Part shown: in pieces, positions 12,582 to 26,076 of the stretch
Layout: each line of letters starts with the position of its first letter
Numbering within the stretch: the first letter of the stretch is position 1
NCBI RefSeq assembly: GCF_021917145.1
Contig: NC_061067.1
Location: 5,375,874 to 5,439,873, forward strand
DNA: 64,000 nt
Reading direction: 5' to 3'
Origin: Hypomesus transpacificus
Lineage: Eukaryota; Chordata; Actinopteri; Osmeriformes; Osmeridae
Made by a program: the position numbers and the translations under genes
Notes under the pieces: generated by a model
Seen by the model: only the letters and a program-made list of their open reading frames with translations
The model's database searches: none
What the model was told of the DNA's origin: nothing

Positions 12582-13765
12582 GTAAGGCGCAACTTTGTTC
12601 ATGGACCGTCAGTGCTCGGGTTGTTTGTCCACCGTTTGGTAAATGAAAAGTGACTATTAATGCACAAAAGAAACCCAAATTAATGTATCAATATGTATTT
12701 ACGTCATTCTTAAATATGTATGTAGATCCATATTTAGATAAACGTTCCTGACCAAGTTCTTTTGCATTCCCAAAACTTTAGACACCCAGAGGCAATTGCT
12801 TTTTTGCATGCACGCATGAAGAGTAATTGAATACATACAGTATGTATCATGGAAATAAACAGGCCCTAAATGCATTTAAACTTGGGGAAAAAGGGTATAT
12901 TTGGTGAAATGGAAATCAAAACATAGGGAGTGATTCATGAAAATCTGGACATGGATGTGAGGGATGGTAGATATTTCAGATTATGCATTGAGGCATCATC
13001 ATAAAAGTATTGTTCAGCATCTCCCAGTTGACCAGTTGCGTTGCTTGTATGTCCACATACACAACGTGTATTTGTTGTCAAATGTATGCACAAAAAACAC
13101 AAAATGGCACATTTTCCATATTCTGTGTCAACAAGGTCTACCTTGTAGTGCATTTGGAAAGCATTTCCCTCAGTCCGTTCTCTGTCTGACACACTCGTGC
13201 ATTTTAAACTTGTCAGTTAGTATTAGTGTTTGCTTATTACAATTCATGTCATGTCGATTTTGTTCTTCAGCCAAATGTCTCAATTATGGGACTGATATAT
13301 TCTCTATATTTCTCTATATTTTCTGTTTGTTGATGTCAAAACATGCTAAATATAAGTATATAGGAATAGGATGATGATTCAAATACATAAATTGTATCTC
13401 ACCCAGTGCAATAAAACCAATAGATCAGTTCCGTTAAGAGCCACCTGTGAGTCTTTCACTTGCATGACCACAATGTGGTGATTGATAGGACAGAGGTTTG
13501 TGGCCATGTAATTGATGCATTGTACTAGTGTGTGTCTATAAACCACCAGTGACAGAAGCAAAGATTGGAAAACATGGAGCTTCAGCCTCTAAATGGTTGA
13601 AGCAGCGTCATGGTGATCCAGTTGTGAGAAGAACAAAGACTATTTAGGCCTTTCATGACTAATATAAGTTCAAAATTAATTTAAGTCAATTCATCCTCAA
13701 TTTAGTCTTAAATCATGCAAAAATATTCTCTCATATCAATTGTGTTTTCATTTTAGTCTTCCAGT

Positions 13766-13865
13766 NNNNNNNNNNNNNNNNNNNNNNNNNNNNNNNNNNN
13801 NNNNNNNNNNNNNNNNNNNNNNNNNNNNNNNNNNNNNNNNNNNNNNNNNNNNNNNNNNNNNNNNN
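13766..13865. other. Assembly gap (100 N)
   Basis: Exactly 100 N, the conventional size for a gap of unknown length. It separates the end of copy 1 from 150 bases (13866-14015) that precede copy 2. Confidence 0.98.
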
Positions 13866-16800
13866 GTGATTTTTGGACATTCTCACATGCTCCACAGAGT
13901 CAGTCAAGGTCGCTCATTCTCAGCCCAATAATGATTGTTTAGGTTTGTACAGCTTTTTATAAGGTATTTCTTTCTCAGAATTCCAAGTTTTGTGCCCTTG
14001 ATTTAAGAGGATGTAGTATAAGTGGTTTGCTTATTTCAGGTACTGGTACTTGAAAATATGGTCTAAACCAGAAGGGACTGCTGTGCCAGGTCAATGCTTT
14101 GGAGGTTGTTCTGTTATTATGAAAGGAAACCATATCTTCCCCTCCAGCACCTCATCGGTAGGAAATTGTAGACTTCAGAGATAGAACTACATTCTCAATA
14201 GAACGGCAAAATGTTACTCTTTTACCTTCAGATTTTATGTTTAAGCAAAAAGCTGTATTCTTTCAATGTTGCTTTCTCTCTCCCTCCATCTCTATATCCA
14301 TCTGTCTCTTTCTCTCTTTCTATCTCTCTTTCTCCTTTGGGGCCAATGATAGCTCTCAGAGTTCCCGCTGTTGCTGGGTGCCGGTGAATACTGACTCCTT
14401 CCGGCCCCTGAGATCTATCCATCTTTAGATTAATTATCTGAGCAGCTGCACTTTTCTAAACGACTGATGCAAATGACTTCAAATTACTGTTAAGGAGACT
14501 AAATTAACACTCCGGCCTTTTGAATTCATCAGAGCCCACAATCGCTGTGGCAAGCATGCCCTTGAGATCAGTTCTGCTCAGCTGGGACTGATTGTTGGAG
14601 AAGGCAGGAGTGGCACAAGGAAAGACAGTCAGATGAGGGAGATATAGAAAGTGAGAGCGAAAAAAAGGAATACAGAGAAAGTACAGAGTACTGAGAAACA
14701 AGCATATCCCTCTGAGTCACACACCGATGTGTTTCTTGAGGGATGAAGCCACCAGTCGTTCTCATGATGCAGTCCCCCCATTAACCTTGCAAGACATTAA
14801 CCCTCCCCTCCCCCCTCCTCCAAGCCTTCAAACTCAGCAGACCAAGATCCCCCCCCGTCCTTCATCAAATCACGCCTGTCAAGTGAGCGTGGGACAACTT
14901 TTGCTCTTTTTTTTTCCTGGGAAAAGTTACAGGTTTCTGGGAAATTGATTCAAAGCATGAAGTCATCATCACTCAGGCAGGAGAGACAAAAAAGATACAT
15001 TGACAGCACAAATCACAGACATGAACCTTTCCCGTTCTCTTTGATTCTCATCAGTGGCACACTCATCGTCCTCTTTAGAGCCTGTGTGTGTGTGTGTCTG
15101 ACCATGTCAAATCATTAAGTATTCTTTCAACACAGACCACTGTAAAAGACACATGGCTATGAGTGTGCTAGCCAACGGTTATTTAGTTGCTCAGTGCTCT
15201 GGACCGTCTAGATCAGCCACTATGAACTGGAAACTAGTGAACTGAAAAAGCGAGATAGCCAAAGAGGTGGACTTGCTGTCAAAAAAATAAAAAACAAGGA
15301 CAGAAGGACCCATTTCTTTAGAACAAAGCTGCCTCTGATTCTCACGTTCTTCTGTGCACAATCCCTGCACACTTTCTGAAAATGTAGATGTCGTGTTCTA
15401 ATTATGTTGAATTTATTTTCTTAATCACCCTAATGTCATTATGCAATAAACCTGTTCCAAAGGGCTAAACAGTGCCAGGGGGCCTGCAGAGAGGGCAATT
15501 TCACAGCTTATTATGGTCTAGTCTTAATATTTTCCGATGTATCCAGTCACAAAGGACACGAGAACATGAGTTGGGGTAAAGTAATTTGTCCTTGATTCTT
15601 GCTAATAGTATTTCCAATGCTTTTTGTCAGTCAAGGACTCATTCTATTGTTTATTTTTGCATTATTTAATTAATCAGAAAAACCTAAGAACACATTTTCC
15701 ATTATGAGTACGGTAAATCAATATTCACTGTTCATTCATGTATGAATAATTCATTCATAATTTTTCATAGACTGACTACTGCACACTGTACGAGGTGTAT
15801 TTGCATTTAATTCCTCATCAAACAACCTGTATATGATCGCCTCAAATATTATAGTTCACAGCTCGGATTATCATCTCCATTTGTGGGAAGCATGCATCTT
15901 TCCTTTTGAAAGTCATTGTTTAATAATACATTACCTGAAGGTGGCCCTCCCCTCTGGCACAAACTCACACACTGTTTCTTGTAGTTCTCACAACTCTGAC
16001 TCGCATCTTCATGAGCCTGTCCTACTGTAATTTAGCTGCTGTACACTACATCCATGTCCAATAGCCAGTCAAAGAACAAGTTCAATGATTTCAATCCATT
16101 TATTGTTGCCACATTGTTAACAATACCATTCCTAAAATTGATATTTCTCACATACTCATCGTTGACACATTCATAATTCATTTTTTAAAGTGGTTTCCTC
16201 TGAATATCTGCAATCATCATCCTGATGTTGTTACTGTGTCTGCTGGTTAAAATGCTCCAGCAAGGTTTTATAAGGCTGGGTACAACAATACCAGGATCTG
16301 GCTTTCCTGAATCTCTGTAGTGTGGATGGTGCCGCATGACACCCCAGGATCACTCTTAAAACAACGCTGGGTGTTTAACTGAGTGTTTATGCCTGACTGG
16401 CCCATTATGCAGAGCGGATAAGAGTAACAATGTAAATGTAGGCCACTGGCATTAAATATCAACGAGCGTTCTGCATTTAATTCTGTGTTTAATTATGAAT
16501 GATTTCCACTTCTGCTCTAGCAGAATACTGACCTGTGGGAGTTGGTGTAGGTACTCTACCCTCACACACATCAGGTCTTAGCGTGCTGATCGGGCTGTTG
16601 CAGCCGTACAGAATGCACTGGGGTCAGGAACAAGTCACAGCCATAGAAACGTTCATAATCCCTTTATCTCCACCAGGCCTTGTGTAGCTTTAGACCCCGG
16701 CCCTGCGCTTTAGCTTGTCTCACAGATTTATTAATTTCATCTGCTGGACTGAAATAGAGGATTAAGAAAGGTGAGACTCCCAAGAGATGGGTTATGAAAT

Positions 16801-17180
16801 TGGGGTTATCATTGGCTTGCCTTGTGATGATGTCAAAAAAAAGTTGATGTACTGTGGCAAATGTAATCACAGTTTACAATGACACATACAGTTTGGCCAT
16901 GGAAGAGAACACATAGGCATGAGATGTATCTAAGCATCTAATTCTCAAACTTTCTAGGATGTGATTCTTACGGTAATGAGCTGGTGTTTTCAGATGAAAC
17001 TGAACACCTATTGAGATCAAAGCTTATGAGAAAGACAAGGAAAAGTAGCCAAAGGACAATTATTTAAATTTCATAACAGAACTTTTCAAAGGCTTTAGAG
17101 GCTACCCTCATTACCCTCATTATGCTGTGGCTTGAGATTCATTTTAATTATAGGCAAAAGTGTGTGGGTGTGTTTGTAAG

Positions 17181-17231
17181 TGAGTGAGTGACTGAGTGAC
17201 TGAGTGACTGAGTGACTGAGTGACTGAGTGA
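17181..17231. repeat. GACTGAGT octamer microsatellite, copy 2
   Basis: Counterpart of 3380-3431, about six GAGTGACT units. Confidence 0.9.
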
Positions 17232-17296
17232 GCGTGTGTGTATGTTTGAGAGAGAGGAGGGGTAATATTTTGTCCCATGAACTATACTTTTCATGT

Positions 17297-17500
17297 GTGG
17301 GAGTCAGATGGCTGAGCGCTGAGCGGTGAGGGAGTCGGGCTAGTAATCAGAAGGTTGCCGGATCGATTCCCCGCAGTGCCAAATTACGTTGTGTCCTTGG
17401 GCAAGGCACTTCACCCTACTTGCCTCGGGGGGAATGTCCCTGTGCATACTGTAAGTCACTCTGGATAAGAGCGTCTGCTAAATGACTAAAATGTAAATGT
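17297..17500 (+). mobile_element. tRNA-derived SINE, copy 2
   Basis: Counterpart of 3497-3695. Its A-box region reads GGCTGAGCGCTGAGCGGTGA, with an 8-base GCTGAGCG direct duplication absent from copy 1. The B box and tail are the same. Confidence 0.8.
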
Positions 17501-18735
17501 ATGCCTTCTCTTTCCTAAGAGACAGGAGCCATGCTCTATTACATATATATGAGCAAAATCTCCACCAGAATCTGTTTTGGGAAGTTCTTACAAGTAAATA
17601 CATGTGATTACATTTTCAACCGATTGTCCCCCCTCCCCCCCCCCAATCCCCCTCATCCTTCAAAATAAAAACAAACACAAGCTTAAGCACACCCACTCAC
17701 CTCATCAGACTTCCTTTACATAATCAATGAATCCCATCTCCTCACATTCTGCTAGTAGTTCTGGAGCTCAGTATAAATTTACAGTTATTAGAGGATAGAC
17801 CGCCTCTCCCAGCTCACTGGGAACAGCATTTATCATGGTTATTTAGGACTGCAGACAGAGCTCTAATAGACCACCATTCTCTCTCCACTCTTTTCAGAAT
17901 GAATGTTTGGCCCAGTAAGTCACTCAAAGGCAGCTGGAGAATGAATGGGAATTAAATATCTTGATTTAGGGTCCATTGAGTCTTTGCAGACTTTGCTAAA
18001 ACGTCACACTTCATTCCCCGCAAAGATGTATTTGACAAAAACAGAATTGGTCTTAGCCAAAACAAAACAAAATCTGTATTGAGAGAAATTATCCTGGCCT
18101 CAAAATATAAACATCTACATTTGCTTACAGTATGTTTTTATGTTTTGGTCTGTCAAGAAACACAATTCTACACTACACAAAACATGCACCTTGTCATTCT
18201 GTAGTTATATTGGTGTATTCAGGGGCAACACTGGTGAGTTACTCATTACTACTAAAATGTAGATTGTTTGCATTCAATACCAATGCACACCAATTGATCA
18301 CTGGGTGACTGAATGTCACTGGAGATTAGCCTTCCTGCTGTGTGTATTATTACAGAGCCCCTAATTTACAATTGCTTTATAATTAATGTGTTCCATCTGT
18401 ATAGATCATTTGCTGTGTGAACTATATTGAGACATACAGTGGCATCAGTAAGTACTCACATCCCCTCTCTTCAAGCACACTTTATTGTGTTGCAAGTTTA
18501 TTCATAAATGGATAACGTTTACATTGGGTGTTTTGATGTAGGCTGTAGGCAACTCGCACTGAAGACATTCATCTATGGATCACTCGTGTATTCTGATGGT
18601 CCATGTGGTGATAATGTACAGCCTTTGTCTACCCCCCACTGGGTGGGCAGTGATCAAGTCAAAGTCGTCCTCATCAGTCCGTACTGTGTGCAGTTAACTG
18701 GAGCTAACACCCTGCAGCACTGCCGGCTGGACTCA

Positions 18736-18739
<4 letters not shown>

Positions 18740-18806
<67 letters not shown>

Positions 18807-18868
18807 CCCTCTCTCTCTCTCTCTCTCTCTCCCACTCTCTCTCTCTTTCTGTTTCTCTGTCTCTCTCA
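18740..18868. repeat. (CT)n microsatellite, copy 2
   Basis: Shorter counterpart of the tract at 4950-5101. Confidence 0.95.
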
Positions 18869-21382
18869 CTGTGCTTCCTGATTAAATACTTTAACAGAGA
18901 AGATTAGCTCAGTGGCTAAACACTTACAGTAACTCAATCACGTAGCAAGCTTGTCTCTGATGCAAAAATAAAAACAACTGCACATTTGTGCAAGAAAACA
19001 TGCTTGCACGCGCAGGCTACACACATCCAAGTGTACTGTGACAAATTAAATCAGTGTTACTAACTGATTCATAAGTTGTTTGCTAGTTAACCACATCAAG
19101 TGTTTATGTTGACTCATAAAAAGTAGGCCCACCATTTCCTGTTAAGAACAGTGGGTTGGGATGTGTCGATCTAGCGAAGGAGACATGGAGGCACTTTACG
19201 TAAGAGTGGCATAATTCACACTCCGCAGGACTCCACAAAGCAACCCACCACAGCACCATCTGTGACTGCCATGACTGGACGCGGTGACTGGAGATGGAAG
19301 AGGGCCATGACTGGACCGATGACTAGAGATGGAAGAGGTTACTGCATGGGTGTATCTCTACTCCCTGGGTCTGGCTTTGTGCGCCGGCTGGTAATGAAGT
19401 TCAGTAATAATGTACAATATGTACATTGCAACAAAGTACAACTTTCTTAAAAAGGTATGTGTACTTGACTACAATAATGGGGAACATATCAAAATACAAA
19501 ATAAAAGGATGATGAAGATAATATGCAGACTAAACTGTGTTGACTTTTTGTTTTTATGAAAGAACCGTCGATTACATTTCCGTCATTCATGATAGTTGAA
19601 TTCATTTAGCAAATTCCTGGTATTCTGTCTCCTGTCTTTAGGATGGAATCACATTCTTTGACTAAACAACACAATTGCAGACAAAGGTAACCTTTCACTG
19701 TCTGGAACGTGGGCATGTGAATGTTGTGGGATAGATCTGATCACACCAGTGTTCACACGCCTCCCATCCATCTGTTACACGCTGTAGCCCAGCCTGTCAT
19801 CGTTTGGTTCACCACACAAATCTAAAAATCACTTCTATTTTAAGAGATGGCCACACCCACAGCCTTTGCTGTCACTCACCTTTGATCACCTATGGCTGAG
19901 TAGGCTCCTGTGTGGCTTTTTACAGTATGTGCTGTGCATCGGATGAAATTGCTGACAACACGTTCTTCGATGTCTGTGTATTGACAACTCTCAACTCTCA
20001 TTAAGTCCCACACATCAATGCATAGCTGGGAGAGTCTTCACCACACCATTACTGAGGGAGAGTCTTCACCACACCATTACTGAGGGAGAGTCTTCACCAC
20101 ACCATTACTGAGAGGCAGAGGGAGCAGCATACAGTTTCATTCAGCTCAGCCCTGCAAAAATAGCAAGAACTACACATGCCAGAGAAAGGTGCCAGTGTGT
20201 GCATCTATGTGTTGTAGAAACCCAGGGGACTTGAAGGCCCGATACACAATAAAATAGGACTCAGACAGGGGGGGGTTGACATAAATTGGTCTTTACTATA
20301 GGATTTCAGGGTAAGGGTAGTGGGACAAACTTTAAATTAGGGGTCTGTTGTCCTTTAAGGAGTGTGGTTCTGGGGGGGGGTCAAAGCAGAGGGAAAGGTT
20401 AGTTGGTTGGACAACGCTCCTCCAGCGTTGTCTCTCAGGTTCTCCCCTGCGGCCTTGGGCTGGCTCCCTTTAAGCCCTCGCCTGATTGTCTGATGGGCTC
20501 CAGGTGTGACCAGTGCCATGTGCCCAGTGGCTGCAGCACCTCGACAGGCAGGTAGACTCCCTCTATCACCTCCCCCAATTGAAGTCGATGGACCCGCCTT
20601 CGGGGCCGAATTGGCTGGTCTGACTCCCCTGGTTTGCTACAGTGTGTGTGTGTATGTGTGTGTCTGTGTGTGTGTGTGTGTGTGATATGTAAGTCCGGTA
20701 TATCTTTCTCTTCATCTGTATCCAACAGTATATGTGTGTATGTGGTGCTTTCCAAACAAATGTCTATTAATTCATTTTGGCCCGAGCGAGGATGTGGTCA
20801 TGTGTGGCTCTGACAGGCGAGTGGTGCTACAGTGGGCCCGGGGCCATTGAGCCCAACAGGGTCACATCTGGGGGCTGGTAGCAGAGCCCCAGAGAGGGCT
20901 TCTCTGCACGGACCCATGCATGAGTGGCTCTCTGTGGAACTCGGCCTAAACATCTTTTTTAAGGGAGGCTGTAATATCTTTAAACAAAATACATTTATAC
21001 TATGCCATTTAGGCTGAGCTAATATTTGGATTTGGAAAGGGATGGATGCATTTCGACCAGTGTGGAACATATTCTGGCATTTGTATTATGGTGTCACATA
21101 ACTCATTTTATGCATACTGATCATCAATCAATCATGCATTACTAATCTTTTTGGTCAACAAGCCTGTTGTCAAAATGGATACCTTAGTCTAAATAATGTA
21201 AAGGGATGGTTGAGGGCATATATAGATCATGGATAACTTATTTTTGTCTGTCGGCGGTAAAAGCCACCTGTAATACATCCCTGTCCAGAGAGATAGTAAA
21301 CCAATTTTGGAAATGGATGGGATGAAAACAGATAATGCTCCCTTAGAGAAATACAGATTTTTTAGGGGGTGGTGGTGGTGGT

Positions 21383-21515
21383 GGGGGGGGGGGGGGGGGG
21401 GGTGAACCAGCTTCCCTGTTTGTCTGTCTGTCTTTCATTTTTCTTTGTTTCTGTCTGTTTGCCTTCCTGTCTGCATGTCTTTCTGTCTTCCTGTCTGTCT
21501 ATTTGTCTGTCTTCC

Positions 21516-21548
<33 letters not shown>

Positions 21549-21549
21549 T
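21383..21549. repeat. 20-G homopolymer and (CTGT)n tract, copy 2
   Basis: Counterpart of 7638-7797; the CTGT run near 21515-21547 has more units than in copy 1. Confidence 0.9.
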
Positions 21550-23759
21550 CCATCTCTTTCCCTCCCTTTCCACCTTTTCCCTCTTCTCTTTGATGTACTG
21601 TTTCATGAGCGAGTGGTCCTGCTCCTCTGGCAGTGATCGTAAACGACCCGGCCTCCCCTAGTGCACTGTCAGCGCTTTCAGATGATCGCCTGTACCTCAG
21701 GGCTATACATCAAACAGTGCCCCCCTGGTGATGGCATCCCACTGCCCCTGGCCTGGCCATAGCCTCCACAGCCCAAGGGCAAGGCAACCTGAATTTCTGC
21801 TTCATTGGTCTCTGCCTTCCCAATCCTACACTGGTTGTTTACTGGACATATTATTGCGACATTTGTTAGCTACTATACTTGGCTTTGCGAATATGACATG
21901 ATCTTTGAAATGGCTCTGGGGAGTCAGTAAGTGGGCCTGTTGTAGGCATATCTCTTGAACGTTTAGGTGTATTATTCCCTCAAGGTATTTTGCAATTCTC
22001 CCGTTGTGCTTGGGGGAATTGCCTCCTCTACTTCTATTATGGAAATGTGTCTCAACAGATGTGTTTCAGATAAACAGGGAGCTTGTGGGAAAGGACTGTC
22101 CACTCACCTTAAGAGTAATCTTGATTCAGGTTATATGAGATGTCACACTTTTGCCGTAATGCTGGAAATCAACGCAAACTATCATCATTGGCAAGTCAAT
22201 CTGAGCAACAGCAGTGTAATCACACCCATATTTAACTTGACACAGTTACCAAACACACCCTTTCTTCTCCTTAAACCGCCTCCAGTGGATCAAAACAGAA
22301 ACAAACCATGTATGCCAGGTATTGTGAGGTTGTCTGTATCCCTGTGTTGCTATGTCATCGTTCCCCCTCACCCCTCTCCTTAAAGCGAAGAGTCATTTGC
22401 AGTTTATCACATTTTCAACTGTCATTTACATGTTGTAAAAAAATCCACATTTTTTCATTTGTGCCCAAACCACAATCTGATTTGTTCCCCGTTTTTCATA
22501 TTCAATTGTGGTCCTCCTACATTTACATTTTACATTTTACATTTACTCTTGGAGTGTAGGTATGACCTTGGAGAGTTGGAAAGGTAGATTATGTCTCTTC
22601 ATGATCTTGGAGCATCAAAGTAATAGACACTGGAGAGAGAGGAAGCTGACTTTGGTATAAGGCATCCATTATTTTCTTTCATTTGAATCTCGTTTTTTCC
22701 GATTAATAACCCCAAATTAGAAAGGTTTCTTGGTGGAAGAGACTGGGTTGAGCACATTAAGTATGTATTCAAGAGTAACACAGTAGAATAAAAAAAAATC
22801 TTATGAATGAAATTGAGTACCTTATTGACTTTCAATGAACTTTGAAAGTCGCAGTGAATGAGTGGATTTCCCCTTCTTGGATTTTCTCCTTTTTTAATCA
22901 AGTTCAATTTGATCCTGCTGCTGATAAACAGCTTTAGCACAATTTGTTTGTGTTTTTGGCTTCTTTCAGCAATTAACTCAAATGAAAGGGTTATGGTTAG
23001 GCTTGCAAAAACAAGAACAAGCCAGCAGTCTCATGTACATTACTAATCTACAAATAGGTCTATTATCTTAATCAACATTATTTATGTTTACTAGATCTCA
23101 CCATGTGTGTTTTAGAGTACTGTACAGACAATGATAGTCTGGAATGTAAGTTACAAAGTAAAAAGACATGAACGCATAAATAAACGTTTAAAAAAATCCA
23201 CAAGTTTCAAATAAAAAGGAAATCAACCAAGATAATGTACTGAAATTTCAATTTCAGAACAGTTTATGGATTTAAACTGAGACACCAGCGAGTTAACATT
23301 TACATCATATTTTCAGGTAGGAGCTGATGGAAATCATCAGACTGTTTTAATTTCACACTTCATAGTGCTTCCGTCAAGCACCTGCTCATGGTGATACAGT
23401 ATGTAGTTGAGTGGTAACTCAGGTAGTGTTTAGGCCTCTGGCACACTGTGACGTAAAATTGTAAGGCTAAATACAGCTCAACAGTCATCCTGTCCATCAA
23501 CACTAACAACAAACAACAGTCTGTGAACAAATACTTGATAAAAATCATGCATGCCTTTATAAATCCTCTTGAAACCGTTTACGGCAGTACGGTGACGTAT
23601 GTTGTAATCTCTCCTGTTTTTCTTTTAACTTCTCTCTTGTCAGTTTTGTATTTATTTAATCCATACAGCGATCTGAGAAAACATGATTGTTTCACATATC
23701 TTTGTCAATCCTCCCTAATCCTCCCAAAGCATGTTACTTGTTTTCCAGAGCCGTTGCTA

Positions 23760-23795
<36 letters not shown>

Positions 23796-24549
23796 GTGCG
23801 TGTGTGTGTGTGTGGGGGGGGGGTCCTCCAGAGCAAGAAAGGATTTCAGTACATGATGCACATGCAATAAAATTGTCGGCTGTTTCTTGTTGACGTTTAA
23901 ATTAAAGTAAATGACTACCTTATGAGTAACACAGTGGCTAGCAAAATGTTTACCACCTGTGGGAAGCCTGCATCACTTTGTCACCACACAAGCGTTGACT
24001 GTGAGCCCCAGGAAGAACACCGGGCTACACTGACAACTGAGGCAACATTTTTATAATAAAATGAATTGAAGTGCTAAAATGTTTATTTTATAAATTTGAT
24101 TTCAATTCTGTGTTATGACTACAAGCAAGGGCCTGCTTTTTTACATTTGTATTAACATAGCTGTACCGATAAACACATTAATCATTAGCGTGTGCAGATA
24201 AAGCTATTTCCAAAGGCATCTTTTACTTTATTTTTTTATTATCTAAATCACTTTTCCAAGAAAGCTTTATATACTGTGTATAAATTATTGTTTTCATTTA
24301 TCATAGATGGAGGGAATGCATTTTTGAAGATGGTTGATCCTGGTCTTCCCTGAAATTGAAATTAGAACATATCTCATCGGCCTCTCAGCTGAAACCTCGT
24401 AATCAGATGCACTCAATCAATTTTAGCAGCCAATTAACTTTTTCCACCTCTATTCCTATCAAGGAATCAGTCATTCCACGCAATATCAGTGTATATGACT
24501 GCCCAAGTTTCAGTTCTACCAAAGAAATGTGCTTTGCCTATGCAGATAA

Positions 24550-24550
<1 letters not shown>

Positions 24551-24579
<29 letters not shown>
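24551..24579. repeat. 29-G homopolymer, copy 2
   Basis: Counterpart of the 27-G run at 10811-10837. Confidence 0.95.
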
Positions 24580-24580
<1 letters not shown>

Positions 24581-25534
24581 TGAGTCTTTTTATCAAACCT
24601 TATATCAAAGTCAATCCCACCAGACCACAGCACCACTTATGATATGATTCCTTTGAGGGAACAGCCTGGCTCTTTAAGCAGCCTAGAAGCAAAAACGTTA
24701 AAAATAAAACGCCTGCTTGCTCCTAGCGACAGATATCCTTCCATCCAAGAATGGCTAAGGTGACGTATGGTTACATGATTTATTAGAGCTCCAACCCGTT
24801 ATCTCCAGCCCGCTCATCTGAACAGAGGTATGCATGCATCATACACTGCAGAAAGTAAAAATAAAATCGGGAAGGTTGTTTTTTCCCTCGTCATAATGAC
24901 GTTTGGCTTCTGATTTGGCTCTCTTGTCCTGTTAGCTGTAATTAGAGGCAGGAACGCATGGACTGGCGGCGGAAGGATGAGGCCAATGCCCCTGCACATC
25001 CAGGGTTGTTCACAGTGGATGTTATCTCCACACAAACACACACTTTGTGTTTAAAGTTGTGAATGATGCATTATGGATAAAACTGATTATTTATGATCTT
25101 AATCTATCTATAGCATTAGAATATGTATGTAGCCTAATAAAGAGAATATTCAATTTAGCCTACTTAGCTTGTTATTGTCTGGTATCTGTGGTATTGTGTG
25201 GTAGGCTATCTACTTGCTGCATACTTCCTCGTTTAGTTTACCACAACTATTCATCCAAATAATCATTAATATTTTGAGGAGTTTAACAATACATTTAGAT
25301 ACTCAAAGTTTGAAGTGATAGGAAAGCTAAAATATGATAGGCCTATCATGATCAACATTTGTTAGACAGACAACATTGTAACTTAATCCGAAAGAAAGTC
25401 TCATCGCTTGGTTTTAGAATTGCGTCGACCCATTTTGTTACATGGACCTTTTTTGTTACATGGACACAGAGTTTGCAGTGTTTGCCTTAAGGTTATTGTC
25501 ACTTCCCTGATGTCATATTTGGGGTAGGGGGAGG

Positions 25535-25791
25535 GGGTATGGAGAAATGAGCAAGAGAGCGCGCTACCGCTCGGATGCTCGCAGCAGCCCACACTGTGCG
25601 TGCCCACGAGTGTCTGCCAGCCGTTGCATAGCCGATTCACTTGCCTCATCTTACCTCTCTCTACAAACTTTGGCTACCCGTATCCTCCAGCAAGGGAAAA
25701 GAAAACACACTAGGCTACGTCCTCCATGCCTCAGATTTGATCTCCATAGAGCAAAAAGGATCGAATAGCCTACAGCCTAAAAAACAAATGG
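25535..25791 (+). promoter_or_regulatory. oprk1: Probable oprk1 promoter / 5' noncoding exon, copy 2
   Basis: CpG-containing block ending in the donor ATGG|GTGAGT. The matching acceptor TCTCTTAG ends at 26035, 41 bases before the start codon. This copy lies upstream of the intact gene. No TATA box is evident and the transcription start is not determinable. Confidence 0.4.
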
Positions 25792-26076
25792 GTGAGTTCA
25801 TGGATGCGGGTGGGTTGGATAAGGTTATGCGGTCTGAAAATTGTTTTACAGAAATGCTTTGTGAATCACCTATTCACAGTTGACTAATAGCATGTTAAAA
25901 TATTTGATAGAGCCTAGAAAGACCATAGAAAACCATTCACTTAAAGAATGCCATAAAGTCTATTCAGGTATCATAATCACGTTAACTTTCCTTTTTCTCT
26001 CCTATCGGAACGGACCGCAAGAAGTGTTCTCTTAGCCCATTTCATTCGTATTGTGAGGTGGTCAAGCGTTTCCAAA

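Larger units (their letters stand above)
182..13765 (+). repeat. Copy 1 of a 13.5-kb direct duplication (probable uncollapsed haplotype)
   Basis: This 13,584-base stretch matches 14016-27491 from end to end in the same order and orientation, including the SINE, all simple repeats and the first oprk1 coding exon. Differences are mostly one-base gains or losses, often in short homopolymers, with copy 1 usually longer. There are also occasional substitutions (for example CCGACG near 893 against CCGATG in copy 2). Homology ends exactly at the N run, inside oprk1 intron 1. Apart from the oprk1 promoter and exon and the listed repeats, I see no gene between 185 and 11,800; the short open frames there have no domain, splice or codon support. 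Inference: an alternative haplotype contig left in the scaffold rather than a true tandem duplication. Confidence 0.85.

Noticed and set aside
13740..13931. Open frame across the N run
   Set aside because: Most of it is unknown sequence; it is an artefact of translating the gap.
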